The position numbers and the translations under genes are program-made. Under the pieces are notes generated by a model. That model ran no database searches and was not told where the DNA came from. It saw only the letters and a program-made list of their open reading frames with translations. This document shows, one piece after another, positions 15,267-22,673 of a DNA stretch of 32,296 nt. Origin of the DNA: Bacteroidota bacterium. Its GTDB lineage: Bacteria > Bacteroidota > Bacteroidia > Chitinophagales > Chitinophagaceae. Each line of letters starts with the position of its first letter. Positions within the stretch are counted from its first letter, which is position 1. The stretch spans positions 1 to 32,296 of the forward strand of contig JABDCE010000032.1 of assembly GCA_013288285.1 (NCBI GenBank), read 5' to 3'.

Positions 15267-16387
15267 TGTTGTTTGTTTTTCCAGGTTATATATGGCAGGA
15301 AGGCAAAGTTATATACCATCCAGCCTATATCGAAGAATGGGAAAAAATAAATCAGATTCTTTTCCCTGAGCCGGACTGCTGTGACTATCCATAGTATCCA
15401 GTAGATGATACAGCGGGCAATAAATAGTGCCGCCACAATTTTCCATTTAGCGTATGACAGCAAAATGAAAAAGCCGATCCATACAACAGCATGTGAACCT
15501 GCATAATCAGCAAGCAGCATTTTCAGATCGCTACTATAGTATTTTCCGGTGGACATGTGCCGTTGTTTCTGTGCTATCCATTCTGCCCACGTTGCCTTTG
15601 CATCCGAATAGGTGAATGAAGAAGGGTGACAGACAACGGCGGTGTTTGTGGCATTCCCCGCAATGCTTACCAGGAGGTCATCATCGCCTGACGGGAGCGC
15701 ATTCCACACATCGCTTTTTTGAGCGCGTAACAAAATATTTTTTGTGCAGGCAAGATTGCGGCCCACGGCCATGTATGGCTTGCCCGCGAGTGAGTAGGTG
15801 CTGTATTGCAAAAATGTGTGCAAGGTCTCCCAGCGGATAAAAGCATTCAGCAATCCCCATGTTTTATTATATCCGCCGTATCCTGCCACTATCTCTTTTC
15901 CTGCCGCAAGTGGCGTTACCATCTGTTCCAGCCAGTGGTCGCTTGTTGGCGCACAATCGGCATCGGTCAGTAATAACCAATCATTCTTTGCATACACAAC
16001 CCCGTAACTCAATGCGAATTTCTTTCCCTGGAGATCACGCTCAACAGTATCAGTAATCAAAACGTCCCACAAATTATCATACTGCCGTTCCATTTCCTGC
16101 ATGATGCTGGCCGTGTTGTCTGTAGAATTATCATTCACTACAATAACCTCAAACATTGGCTTGCCAGCCGCATTATGGTATTGCTGAGACAAGATAGCAG
16201 GGAGGTTTTTTTGCAGGTTACGGGCCTCATTCTTAGCGCAGATGATGATGCTTACCGGCTGTCTTTCTGTTACAGGCAGTTGTTTAGCGGCAGGCATGAA
16301 AAATATACGTCTGAAGAAATATAACGCATATCCGCATTGCGCTGCAATGGCAAGCAGGAACAACCAGTATACTATATCGGTAAACAC
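15257..16387 (-). CDS. Family 2 glycosyltransferase with membrane spans
   Basis: The 376-residue protein has an N-terminal membrane span (about 6-28), a GT-A domain beginning at VSIIICAKNEARNL (45-58), the DxD-type metal site TDAD at 141-144, the acceptor-site motif GDDD at 234-237, a QKQRHMS motif at 273-279 that resembles the QxxRW motif of processive or polyprenyl-dependent enzymes, and three or four C-terminal spans (about 292-375). It probably transfers sugar to a lipid or polysaccharide at the inner membrane; the donor is not known. The start is a GTG; it is supported by an exact promoter box 4 bases upstream and by the position of the first span. Its stop overlaps rsmG. Confidence 0.88.
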   Translation of the reverse strand: MFTDIVYWLFLLAIAAQCGYALYFFRRIFFMPAAKQLPVTERQPVSIIICAKNEARNLQKNLPAILSQQYHNAAGKPMFEVIVVNDNSTDNTASIMQEMERQYDNLWDVLITDTVERDLQGKKFALSYGVVYAKNDWLLLTDADCAPTSDHWLEQMVTPLAAGKEIVAGYGGYNKTWGLLNAFIRWETLHTFLQYSTYSLAGKPYMAVGRNLACTKNILLRAQKSDVWNALPSGDDDLLVSIAGNATNTAVVCHPSSFTYSDAKATWAEWIAQKQRHMSTGKYYSSDLKMLLADYAGSHAVVWIGFFILLSYAKWKIVAALFIARCIIYWILWIVTAVRLREKNLIYFFPFFDIGWMVYNFAFLPYITWKNKQQWT

Positions 16388-16391
16388 GCGG

Positions 16392-16399
16392 CAAAGGTA
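16392..16399 (-). promoter_or_regulatory. Bacteroidota -7 promoter box (glycosyltransferase-rsmG)
   Basis: TACCTTTG on the minus strand matches TAnnTTTG exactly, 4 bases before the GTG start at 16387. It decides this non-ATG start. Confidence 0.65.
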
Positions 16400-16456
16400 T
16401 TAGTTGTTAATTAAGCGCATCAGGCATATTCATTTATTATATTCAAATGAAAGTTG

Positions 16457-16464
16457 TAAATTTG
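16457..16464 (+). promoter_or_regulatory. Bacteroidota -7 promoter box (MNT/HEPN operon)
   Basis: TAAATTTG matches TAnnTTTG exactly, 4 bases before the GTG start at 16469. It is divergent from the glycosyltransferase promoter, 57 bases away. Confidence 0.62.
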
Positions 16465-16468
16465 CAAT

Positions 16469-16783
16469 GTGGCGGATAAGGATAAAATATTAAAAAGAAT
16501 AAAGGATTCGGTAAAGGCTACTGCTCCGGGAGCCACGCTCATCTTATATGGGTCCTATGCCCGTGGAGATTATCGCGAAGATTCCGATATTGATATCCTG
16601 GTACTGACAAATGAGGAGAAAATCACGTACCAGGAAAAGAAAAATATTGTATCTCCTATCTATCATATAGAGTTAGAGACTGGCATTATTATTAGCACCA
16701 TGTTTCTGTCTAAAAAAACTTGGGACGCCCATTGCATAACTCCTTTTTATAAAAACGTAATGAAGGAGGGACTTGTTCTATGA
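16469..16783 (+). CDS. MNT-type nucleotidyltransferase (antitoxin-like)
   Basis: A 104-residue minimal nucleotidyltransferase. The signature GSx10DxD is complete (GSYARGDYREDSDID, about residues 28-42), with a further acidic residue in the strand around ELETGIIIS. Proteins of this type pair with HEPN proteins; in studied MntA/HepT systems the MNT protein is the antitoxin and adds AMP groups to the HEPN toxin. That mechanism is inferred here, not shown. The start is GTG, supported by the promoter box 4 bases upstream. The stop overlaps the start of the HEPN gene in an ATGA junction, the standard arrangement. Confidence 0.88.
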   Translation: MADKDKILKRIKDSVKATAPGATLILYGSYARGDYREDSDIDILVLTNEEKITYQEKKNIVSPIYHIELETGIIISTMFLSKKTWDAHCITPFYKNVMKEGLVL

Positions 16784-17175
16784 ATACGCCGAATAAAGCA
16801 GAGTTTGTAAAGTATAGAATAACCCGTGCTAACGAAACTTTGCTCGAAACAGAATTTCTCCTTGAAAATAATTTGCTGAATACAGCGATCAACCGGCTTT
16901 ATTACGCCTGCTTTTACGCAGTCAACGCCTTGTTATTTCAACACGATATTTTTGCAAAATCGCATGCAGGCGTTAAGCAAATGTTTGGATTGCATTTCAT
17001 TAAGACAGGCATTATAACGGGTGATGCAGGTGATTTTTAGACGATCATTTTTGATTTAAGACATACCGGAGACTATGATGATTTTATAGTGTTTGATAAA
17101 AATGAGATTGCAACCTATCTGCCGCCCGCAAAAGACCTTATCCGGCAAATTGAAATTCTTTTATCAAATGCGTAA
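16780..17175 (+). pseudogene. HEPN-domain protein interrupted by an in-frame amber stop
   Basis: The open frame runs from ATG 16780 to a TAG at 17038-17040 (86 residues). The same frame stays open for another 44 codons to TAA at 17173-17175, and those codons read TIIFDLRHTGDYDDFIVFD and then LPPAKDLIRQIEILL, exactly what HEPN proteins of this type contain next. The intact form would have about 131 residues. The N-terminal half shows ANETLLETEFLLENNLLNTAINRLYYACFYAVNALLF, the HEPN four-helix core. The stop removes the conserved LRxTGDYDDF segment, so the toxin is probably inactive unless the stop is read through. One base change from a Tyr codon (TAT or TAC) would explain it. It overlaps the MNT gene by 4 bases. 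Confidence 0.85.
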
Positions 17176-17211
17176 TGCAATAGCAACTATCTTTTCCTTT
17201 GCTTTTCATAA

Positions 17212-17248
17212 ATCGCCCAAACTCATTACATTTGGACGGGCTTATTTT
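17212..17248 (+). terminator. Possible terminator of the MNT/HEPN operon
   Basis: Imperfect hairpin: CCAAA at 17217-17221 can pair with TTTGG at 17231-17235, and GCCC at 17215-17218 can alternatively pair with GGGC at 17238-17241. It is followed by TTATTTTT. It lies 40 bases after the ancestral HEPN stop and just before the left inverted repeat. Confidence 0.45.
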
Positions 17249-17249
17249 T

Positions 17250-17294
17250 GTCTGAACTGGAATTTTTGGAATTAAGGGAATTGATGGAATTTTC
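17250..17294 (+). repeat. 45-bp inverted repeat, left arm, made of 9-bp units
   Basis: A terminal GTCTGAACT (17250-17258) is followed by four consecutive 9-base units of the form GGAATTnnn: GGAATTTTT (17259), GGAATTAAG (17268), GGAATTGAT (17277) and GGAATTTTC (17286). A further AGAATT at 17304 keeps the 9-base phase. It matches the reverse complement of 17750-17794 at 39 of 45 positions. Confidence 0.9.
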
Positions 17295-17320
17295 TCGTAA
17301 AATAGAATTCTTTAGCGCTA

Positions 17321-17740
17321 ATGGAAGAAAAACGCTCACCTGAAGATTTTAAAGATTGTACCGGCAAAATTATTGGTTGTGCCATGAAGGTGCATTCTGC
17401 TTTAGGTAATGGTTTCCAGGAAGTGATTTATCAAAGGTCTTTAGAAATTGAAATGGCGTATGAAGGTCTGGAATTTAAAAGGGAGAGGGAATTCGCTATT
17501 TTCTATCGTGGGCAGCATGTAGGAACCAGAAGGGTCGATTTTTTTGTAGAGGAGGAAATAATGGTAGAATTAAAAGCAGTAATCTTGCTTGAAGATGTTC
17601 ATCTTGCGCAAGCTACTAACTATCTTGAAGCGTACAACATGAAAACAGGTTTGCTAATAAACTTTGGCAGTAAAAGCCTTACTTTTAAACGGCTTACTAA
17701 TAAGAAATACAAGCCAGAGATCAACTCTAATTTTTTATAA
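17321..17740 (+). CDS. GxxExxY protein, PD-(D/E)XK nuclease-like
   Basis: The 139-residue protein carries the family motif GFQEVIY at 31-37 after the helix IIGCAMKVHSALGNG. A PD-(D/E)XK-like core follows: Asp73 in RRVDFFVE and E83-L-K85 in IMVELKAV, then LAQATNYLEAYNMKTGLLINFG, the conserved segment of the GxxExxY family. The presence of all three presumed catalytic residues suggests a metal-dependent nuclease fold, but no activity is established for the family as far as I know. The gene lies between two 45-bp inverted repeats and looks like a unit inserted between the MNT/HEPN pair and icd. Neither neighbour is related in function. No clear promoter box was found between the left repeat and the ATG. 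Confidence 0.9.
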   Translation: MEEKRSPEDFKDCTGKIIGCAMKVHSALGNGFQEVIYQRSLEIEMAYEGLEFKREREFAIFYRGQHVGTRRVDFFVEEEIMVELKAVILLEDVHLAQATNYLEAYNMKTGLLINFGSKSLTFKRLTNKKYKPEINSNFL

Positions 17741-17749
17741 ATAAAAGCG

Positions 17750-17794
17750 GAAAATTCGAATAATTCCTTTAATTCCATAAATTCGAGTTCAGAC
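17750..17794 (-). repeat. 45-bp inverted repeat, right arm, made of 9-bp units
   Basis: Read on the minus strand it starts GTCTGAACT (17794-17786), identical to the left arm, then units CGAATTTAT, GGAATTAAA, GGAATTATT and CGAATTTTC with the same 9-base period. It begins 10 bases after the GxxExxY stop and ends 34 bases before icd. Confidence 0.9.
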
Positions 17795-17828
17795 AATTAA
17801 TTATACACTAAACATACAAAAACACACA

Positions 17829-19058
17829 ATGGCGAAAATTAAAGTAGCAAACCCCGTAGTAGAACTTGACGGTGATGAAATGACCCGGATCATCTGGAAG
17901 TACATCAAGGAAAAACTGATACTCCCATATCTCGATATTGACATTAAATACTACGACCTTGGCGTGGAGCACCGCGATGCCACCAACGACCAGGTAACTA
18001 TAGATTCGGCAAATGCGATCAGGCAATATGGTGTAGGCATTAAGTGCGCCACCATCACACCCGATGAAGCACGTGTAAAAGAGTTCAACCTGAAACAAAT
18101 GTGGAAGAGCCCGAACGGCACGATCCGTAATATACTGGATGGTACTGTGTTTCGTGAGCCTATAGTGATGAACAATATACCACGCCTGGTACCTAACTGG
18201 ACAGCGCCTATCTGCATAGGCCGCCACGCGTTTGGCGACCAGTACAGGGCCACGGATTTTGTGGTAAAAGGAAAAGGTAAGTTAACGATTAAGTTTGAAG
18301 GCGAGGACGGCAAGACGATAGAGCATGAAGTATACAACTTCAAAGGCGATGGGGTAGCACTGGCTATGTACAACACAGATGAGTCCATTATGGGGTTTGC
18401 GCGTGCCTGTTTCAATATGGCGCTGTCTAAAAAATGGCCGTTGTACCTGAGCACCAAGAACACCATCCTTAAAAAATACGATGGGCGTTTCAAAGATATT
18501 TTCGAAGACATTTACCAGAACGAATTCAAGGCTGAATTTGATAAGGCCGGTATAGAATATGAGCACCGCCTCATTGACGATATGGTGGCCAGTGCCCTTA
18601 AATGGCATGGTAACTTCGTATGGGCTTGTAAGAACTATGACGGCGACGTACAGAGCGATACAGTAGCGCAGGGCTTCGGCTCCCTGGGCCTTATGACATC
18701 AGTGCTCGTGACGCCTGATGGCAAGACCATGGAAGCAGAGGCGGCACATGGTACAGTAACCCGCCACTATCGCGAGTACCAGAAAGGCAATCCTACATCT
18801 ACCAACCCTATAGCATCCATCTTTGCATGGACAAGGGGACTGGAGTTCCGCGGCAAACTGGATAACAACCAGGAACTGATCAAATTTGCAACTGCGCTGG
18901 AAGAAGTTTGTATTGAAACAGTACAGAGCGGAAAAATGACAAAGGACCTGGCGGTATGTGTACATGGTAATAAAGTAAACCACGGCGAGCATTACCTGTA
19001 TACCGAAGAGTTTCTGGATGCACTCAATGAGGGTCTGAAGAAGAAGCTGGAAGCATAA
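17829..19058 (+). CDS. icd: Isocitrate dehydrogenase (NADP+), dimeric eukaryote-like type
   Basis: This 409-residue TCA-cycle enzyme oxidatively decarboxylates isocitrate to 2-oxoglutarate. It starts [17 protein letters not shown] and contains [41 protein letters not shown], the substrate-binding segment with the conserved Ser-Asn and Arg residues, [44 protein letters not shown] (metal-binding Asp residues) and [58 protein letters not shown], where HGTVTRHYR points to NADP use. Its similarity is to the IDH1/IDH2 type rather than the E. coli type. odhB, for the next enzyme's complex, lies about 3 kb away on the opposite strand. A strong terminator follows. Confidence 0.97.
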   Translation: MAKIKVANPVVELDGDEMTRIIWKYIKEKLILPYLDIDIKYYDLGVEHRDATNDQVTIDSANAIRQYGVGIKCATITPDEARVKEFNLKQMWKSPNGTIRNILDGTVFREPIVMNNIPRLVPNWTAPICIGRHAFGDQYRATDFVVKGKGKLTIKFEGEDGKTIEHEVYNFKGDGVALAMYNTDESIMGFARACFNMALSKKWPLYLSTKNTILKKYDGRFKDIFEDIYQNEFKAEFDKAGIEYEHRLIDDMVASALKWHGNFVWACKNYDGDVQSDTVAQGFGSLGLMTSVLVTPDGKTMEAEAAHGTVTRHYREYQKGNPTSTNPIASIFAWTRGLEFRGKLDNNQELIKFATALEEVCIETVQSGKMTKDLAVCVHGNKVNHGEHYLYTEEFLDALNEGLKKKLEA

Positions 19059-19080
19059 TCAGGCGTAATTAACTGTATAG

Positions 19081-19115
19081 AATGGCTTAATGGGTGACCA
19101 TTAGGCCATTTTTTT
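19081..19115 (+). terminator. Strong intrinsic terminator of icd
   Basis: A 13-bp stem with one wobble pair (19081-19093 with 19098-19110), loop GTGA, followed by TTTTT. It starts 22 bases after the icd stop. Confidence 0.92.
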
Positions 19116-19170
19116 GTGAGTCAAATGATACTTGGCGCGGTTATTATACTATTAAGCAAAAATCATTCTT

Positions 19171-19296
19171 ATGGGTATCTGGACTATATTGGCAGTATTG
19201 GTTGTTGTGGCATTTCTTATTAAAGGTGGCCATCATGTTTATCATACCCGGAAAGCGAAAAGAGCCGGCACTTCGAAGCAGACGCCAACACACTAG
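19171..19296 (+). CDS. Possible 41-residue membrane protein
   Basis: A short frame from ATG 19171 to TAG 19294-19296. It reads MGIWTILAVLVVVAFLIKGG followed by HHVYHTRKAKRAGTSKQTPTH: one membrane span followed by a positively charged tail, which predicts an N-out, C-in anchored miniprotein. It lies after the icd terminator and ends 49 bases before the HTH gene. No promoter box was found. The clean hydrophobic-then-basic pattern is the only support. Confidence 0.4.
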   Translation: MGIWTILAVLVVVAFLIKGGHHVYHTRKAKRAGTSKQTPTH

Positions 19297-19345
19297 AAAT
19301 GTTTTTTTGTTTACTGTAATTTCGATAATTTTATTTACACCAAGT

Positions 19346-19651
19346 ATGTTATCCGAGATCGTAAATAATTACAAGACATTGCTTCAGTTTTTGCCCGAGC
19401 TTATTGATATAAGCGGGTACAAGAATGATTATATCAGTAAAAAGATGGCGCTTACGCCTGCAACTTTTTCTGCAAAAAAGCAACGCGGCAACTGGTCTGC
19501 AGATGATGTAATAAAACTGATCTCCATTATCGAGAATGAGGATGTTGATGATTTTCTGATGTTGCAGCTAATGAGGGCTGCAAAAGATGAAGAAACCATG
19601 TCTGCTGATGAATTCAGAAAAGAAATGAAAATGCTGAAACCAAACAAATAG
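19346..19651 (+). CDS. HTH protein paired with DUF2442, antitoxin-like
   Basis: A 101-residue protein; the frame is open from 19094, but that part runs through the icd terminator, so ATG 19346 (MLSEIVNNYKTLLQFLPELI) is chosen. The central region SGYKNDYISKKMALTPATFSAKKQRGNWSADDVIKLISIIEN has the layout of a helix-turn-helix antitoxin or Cro-like protein (scaffold helix, turn, recognition helix with TFSAKKQRG). The C-terminal tail is acidic then basic. It is followed after 7 bases by a DUF2442 gene, so the two probably form an operon. A partial promoter-like box, TAATTTCG, lies at about 19316-19323, one base off the consensus. Confidence 0.7.
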   Translation: MLSEIVNNYKTLLQFLPELIDISGYKNDYISKKMALTPATFSAKKQRGNWSADDVIKLISIIENEDVDDFLMLQLMRAAKDEETMSADEFRKEMKMLKPNK

Positions 19652-19658
19652 TAGTGGC

Positions 19659-19970
19659 ATGGACACTTTAGTTAATAATTACGATTCTTTGGAGCAGCTT
19701 ATATACGAAGAAGATATACGGATCAAAGAAGTTGATGCGCACCCTGATATGGATATGTTACTCATCATTCTCAATAAAGGAAGTGTGTTGCAGGAAAAGC
19801 TGTCCAATTATCCATGGCTGCGGAATACCACGAAAGAGACGCTTGCAAAGTATGAGCTTATTGGAAATGGTGTAGGCATACACTGGCCAGAACTTGATGA
19901 GGACCTTAGCTTAAAAGGATTTCTGCGGGATACTATAAGAAATCATGTTACAGGCGGTAAAAATATCTGA
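19659..19970 (+). CDS. DUF2442-like protein
   Basis: The 103-residue protein carries a DUF2442-type core: a strand with MDMLLIILNKGSVLQEKLSNYPWLRNTTKETLAKYELIGNGVGIHWPELDEDLSLKGFL in order. The nGxGIHWPELDEDLS end is the most recognisable piece of the family. Homologues often lie next to small HTH or DUF4160 genes, and toxin-antitoxin roles have been suggested but not settled. Here the partner is the HTH gene ending 7 bases upstream. The long N-terminal extension (MDTLVNNYDSLEQLIYEED) is acidic and unremarkable. Confidence 0.8.
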   Translation: MDTLVNNYDSLEQLIYEEDIRIKEVDAHPDMDMLLIILNKGSVLQEKLSNYPWLRNTTKETLAKYELIGNGVGIHWPELDEDLSLKGFLRDTIRNHVTGGKNI

Positions 19971-19976
19971 TCTAAT

Positions 19977-20003
19977 AGCTTTGTCAGCCATATTCCCAAA
20001 GCT
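19977..20003 (+). terminator. Weak hairpin after the DUF2442 gene
   Basis: A 7-bp stem AGCTTTG/CAAAGCT (19977-19983 with 19997-20003) with a 13-base loop, followed by TTTTC. It sits between two convergent genes and may serve either. The stem is AT-rich, so the call is tentative. Confidence 0.35.
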
Positions 20004-20028
20004 TTTCAAAAATCAGAGAAATATTTTC

Positions 20029-20853
20029 CTATAAAAGCTCAGTTACGGTAAGTCTTTTTGTTGGGAGCTGTTTTGATTCCATTTCATGTTGAAATTGATT
20101 GTTGATCATTGCAACATGTGAAAGATCGAATGAAGGGGAAAAGCTATAGTCATACATTTTGCTACAATATTCTTGTGATATTTCAATGCTATCTACTTTT
20201 TCAAGAAAGACTGTCGTTTCTTTTTTTCTAAAGATCATCCAGCAAATATCCAATTTGTTGTTCCAGTTTTTGAAATTTAGCACCAACACTTCAGAAGAAA
20301 TAAAATCTTGTTTTGTCGGTTTATTGAATTGGTTTATCCTTGTGGTTGCAAGAAGTACATAGGGATACTCAGTATTGTATATAGCTTCGAGTACGATAAC
20401 TCCCCCATAACTGCCATTAGGAAATTTAAAAACCAAGCAGTCACCTTTGTCAAAAAAAGGATTACGGATTATTTTCTTTTTTCTTGCTTTTGCTTTCGGC
20501 CTTTGTGAATTTAACTGTTCTAAAAATTTAGCAAGTGCAATTTTTCTTTTGCGAATGTCGTTTTCGTCGGCACTTAACGCCCGCCATACTTCAATATCCG
20601 CTTCTGTTTCAATTATCAGCTTAACTTTCGTTAAAACAACTTGGTCAATTTGTTTGCACTCCCACTGAGATTTTATAAGGGCAAACCAAAAATTATTGCA
20701 ATCATCAGGGTCCTCAATTGTGTCTTGGTTTTTAGAAATCAATTTTGCCGAAATGTCCTTTACTTCCATTCCGCTATTATACAGATCAAAAAAATCTCTG
20801 TAAACATCCTGATAAGTATCGTTTGAGCTTATCGAAGTTCCCCAGGCGCCCAT
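20029..20853 (-). CDS. MGAWG-type protein, DUF4259-like N-terminus
   Basis: A 274-residue soluble protein. The start MGAWGTSISSNDTYQDVYRD has the MGAWG...ND motif seen in DUF4259-like proteins. A helical part follows (about 20-110, with EDPDDCNNFWFALIKSQWECKQID). A Lys/Arg-rich linker at about 116-130 (RPKAKARKKKIIRNP) leads to a compact beta domain FFDKGDCLVFKFPNGSYGGVIVLEAIYNTEYPYVLLATTRI, which resembles a small barrel (Tudor/SH3-like in outline). The function is not known. The basic linker could bind nucleic acid. It lies in the accessory patch beside the HTH/DUF2442 pair, convergent with it. AT content is higher than in its neighbours, which may hint at transfer. Confidence 0.65.
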   Translation of the reverse strand: MGAWGTSISSNDTYQDVYRDFFDLYNSGMEVKDISAKLISKNQDTIEDPDDCNNFWFALIKSQWECKQIDQVVLTKVKLIIETEADIEVWRALSADENDIRKRKIALAKFLEQLNSQRPKAKARKKKIIRNPFFDKGDCLVFKFPNGSYGGVIVLEAIYNTEYPYVLLATTRINQFNKPTKQDFISSEVLVLNFKNWNNKLDICWMIFRKKETTVFLEKVDSIEISQEYCSKMYDYSFSPSFDLSHVAMINNQFQHEMESKQLPTKRLTVTELL

Positions 20854-20891
20854 ATGTTTCTGCTAATTTTGTATATTTCTTAAATGGATCT

Positions 20892-22106
20892 TTACAGTTC
20901 CAGTAATGTCTTCACCGGGTCTTTTCCGAAAAGTAACAGTTCAGGATTTTCCAGCAATTCCTTTACTCTTACCAGGAAGCCTACCGACTCACGGCCATCT
21001 ATAATGCGGTGGTCGTAGCTTACAGCCAGGTACATCATCGGGCGTATCTCTACCTTGCCATTGATAGCCATTGGCCGGTCTTGTATCTTGTGCATGCCCA
21101 GTATAGCAGACTGCGGAATATTGATGATAGGCGTAGACATCAGCGATCCAAATACGCCGCCATTTGTAATGGTGAATGTACCGCCCGCCATTTCATCGGG
21201 GCTTAATTTATTATCACGTGCTTTCTTAGCCAGTTCCATCACTCTCTGCTCTATCTCCGCCATACTCATGCTTTCGGCATTGCGTATCACTGGTACTACC
21301 AGTCCTTTTGGTGCAGATACCGCAATAGAAATATCGCAGTAGTCGTGGTATACCAGGTTGTCTCCGTCTATGTAGGCGTTTACTGCCGGCCACTCCTGGA
21401 GCGCAGTACAGCATGCCTTTGCAAAGAACGACATAAACCCAAGATTCACGCCATGCGATTCCTTGAATGTATCCTTGTATTGCTTGCGTATATCCATGAT
21501 ACGCGTCATGTCCACTTCGTTAAAGGTGGTGAGCATGGCAGTGCTGTTCTTAGCCTCTACCAGCCGGCGAGATACGGTCTTGCGCAGGTTGCTCATTTTC
21601 TCCCTGCGCTCTTCGCGGGTGTATGCGGCATCGCCGCCTTTGCGGCCCGGATGCGATATTGCGTCCAGTACATCGTGCTTGAGTATACGGCCAAGTGATC
21701 CGCTGCCCTTTACTTCAGTTGGCTTCACTTGTTTATCGCTCATGATGGCCTGTGCTACCGGTGTTGCTTTTACATCAGTTGGCGCGGCTTCTTTTACGGG
21801 CGCAGCAGGTGCTGCTTCTTTCTTTGGCGCTTCCTGTTTGGGAGCCGGAGCAGCTGCACCCTCAGGCTTTGCTGCTGTTTCGTCTATTTTGCAGGCAAGG
21901 TCACCAATATTCAATGTAGCGCCTTCCTGTGCTACTATATGCAATATACCTGCCTGTTCTGCATTCAGTTCAAAGGTCGCTTTCTCAGATTCCAGTTCAC
22001 ATAGTATCTCGTCCCGGTTTACATAATCGCCCTCTTTCTTCAGCCATTTCACTAAAGATACTTCGCTTATCGACTCACCGACCGAGGGTACTTTTATATC
22101 TATCAT
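20892..22106 (-). CDS. odhB: 2-oxoglutarate dehydrogenase E2 (dihydrolipoyl succinyltransferase)
   Basis: This 404-residue core subunit of the 2-oxoglutarate dehydrogenase complex moves the succinyl group from lipoate to CoA. The lipoyl domain covers residues about 1-75 with the lipoylated Lys42 in LESEKATFE. An Ala/Pro/Glu-rich linker (76-115) and an E1/E3-binding domain (about 115-150, [14 protein letters not shown]) follow. The catalytic domain carries the [12 protein letters not shown] motif with His366 and Asp370. [20 protein letters not shown] and [14 protein letters not shown] are typical of the succinyltransferase type. The frame stays open to 22199, but ATG 22106 is chosen because it starts the lipoyl domain and has a promoter box 24 bases upstream. 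No odhA or lpd is adjacent. Confidence 0.95.
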   Translation of the reverse strand: MIDIKVPSVGESISEVSLVKWLKKEGDYVNRDEILCELESEKATFELNAEQAGILHIVAQEGATLNIGDLACKIDETAAKPEGAAAPAPKQEAPKKEAAPAAPVKEAAPTDVKATPVAQAIMSDKQVKPTEVKGSGSLGRILKHDVLDAISHPGRKGGDAAYTREERREKMSNLRKTVSRRLVEAKNSTAMLTTFNEVDMTRIMDIRKQYKDTFKESHGVNLGFMSFFAKACCTALQEWPAVNAYIDGDNLVYHDYCDISIAVSAPKGLVVPVIRNAESMSMAEIEQRVMELAKKARDNKLSPDEMAGGTFTITNGGVFGSLMSTPIINIPQSAILGMHKIQDRPMAINGKVEIRPMMYLAVSYDHRIIDGRESVGFLVRVKELLENPELLLFGKDPVKTLLEL

Positions 22107-22130
22107 TATGTTATTGGTTACGTTGCGCCG

Positions 22131-22138
22131 CAAAATTA
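22131..22138 (-). promoter_or_regulatory. Bacteroidota -7 promoter box (odhB)
   Basis: TAATTTTG on the minus strand matches TAnnTTTG exactly, 24 bases before ATG 22106. It excludes the longer frame as a natural start. Confidence 0.65.
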
Positions 22139-22188
22139 CCAAACTACCCACGATAAAGCAAAAAGAAAGAAGAAAAGACAGCGGTTTT

Positions 22189-22563
22189 TTAGCCTGCAAG
22201 CCATATACCTGCTCTGCATAGCAATAAGCCTATTACGAGGCTGAACCCCATGTAGACAAACGCCATAACAGATTGGCCTTTTTGCATGAGGTTAATGTTT
22301 TCAAGGGCAAAAGTGGAAAAAGTGGTAAAACCACCGCAAAACCCGGATGCGAGTAACAGGTAGCCGCCCTGTTCAAGCCACTGATTACGGGCCGAAAGGC
22401 CAAACAATATGCCTATAATGAGAGAGCCAACAACATTAATGGTAAGTGTACTTACAAACTGATACGGATGGAGCAGGAATTTGCTCATGATAAAGCTGAC
22501 GCCATAGCGCGCCATACTGCCTGCAGCCCCACCTGCGCCTACTAATAAAAAATTACGAAACAT
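22189..22563 (-). CDS. crcB: Fluoride channel CrcB/Fluc
   Basis: The 124-residue membrane protein belongs to the Fluc/CrcB family of fluoride export channels, which assemble as antiparallel dimers. The motifs are [13 protein letters not shown] at about 9-21, [16 protein letters not shown] (38-53) with the pore Asn43, and [15 protein letters not shown] (74-88) with the conserved phenylalanines. Four membrane spans are evident, as usual. Bacterial crcB genes sometimes follow a fluoride riboswitch, but the leader here is too short for one. The start is ATG 22563 or the adjacent ATG 22566; a promoter box 6-9 bases upstream excludes a longer version. odhB follows downstream. Confidence 0.93.
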   Translation of the reverse strand: MFRNFLLVGAGGAAGSMARYGVSFIMSKFLLHPYQFVSTLTINVVGSLIIGILFGLSARNQWLEQGGYLLLASGFCGGFTTFSTFALENINLMQKGQSVMAFVYMGFSLVIGLLLCRAGIWLAG

Positions 22564-22572
22564 CATCAAATT

Positions 22573-22580
22573 CAAAAGTA
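22573..22580 (-). promoter_or_regulatory. Bacteroidota -7 promoter box (crcB)
   Basis: TACTTTTG on the minus strand matches TAnnTTTG exactly, 6-9 bases before the two possible ATG codons. Confidence 0.62.
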
Positions 22581-22673
22581 AAGTTCTGATCACAGACTTT
22601 CAAATCCCAAACTACGCTTTTTAAGTCAATTGTTAATTTTCACATTAATCACATGGTCGAATTGCCGAATTAT

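Noticed and set aside
17829..18608. Minus-strand frames opposite icd
   Set aside because: They lie opposite a strongly conserved enzyme and show no domain of their own.
19094..19345. Long N-terminal extension of the HTH gene
   Set aside because: It would begin inside the icd terminator hairpin and encodes Trp/Lys-rich sequence without family support; the internal ATG at 19346 starts the recognisable part.
22107..22199. N-terminal extension of odhB resembling a membrane span
   Set aside because: A promoter box lies within it and the lipoyl domain begins at 22106, so it is upstream DNA and not coding.
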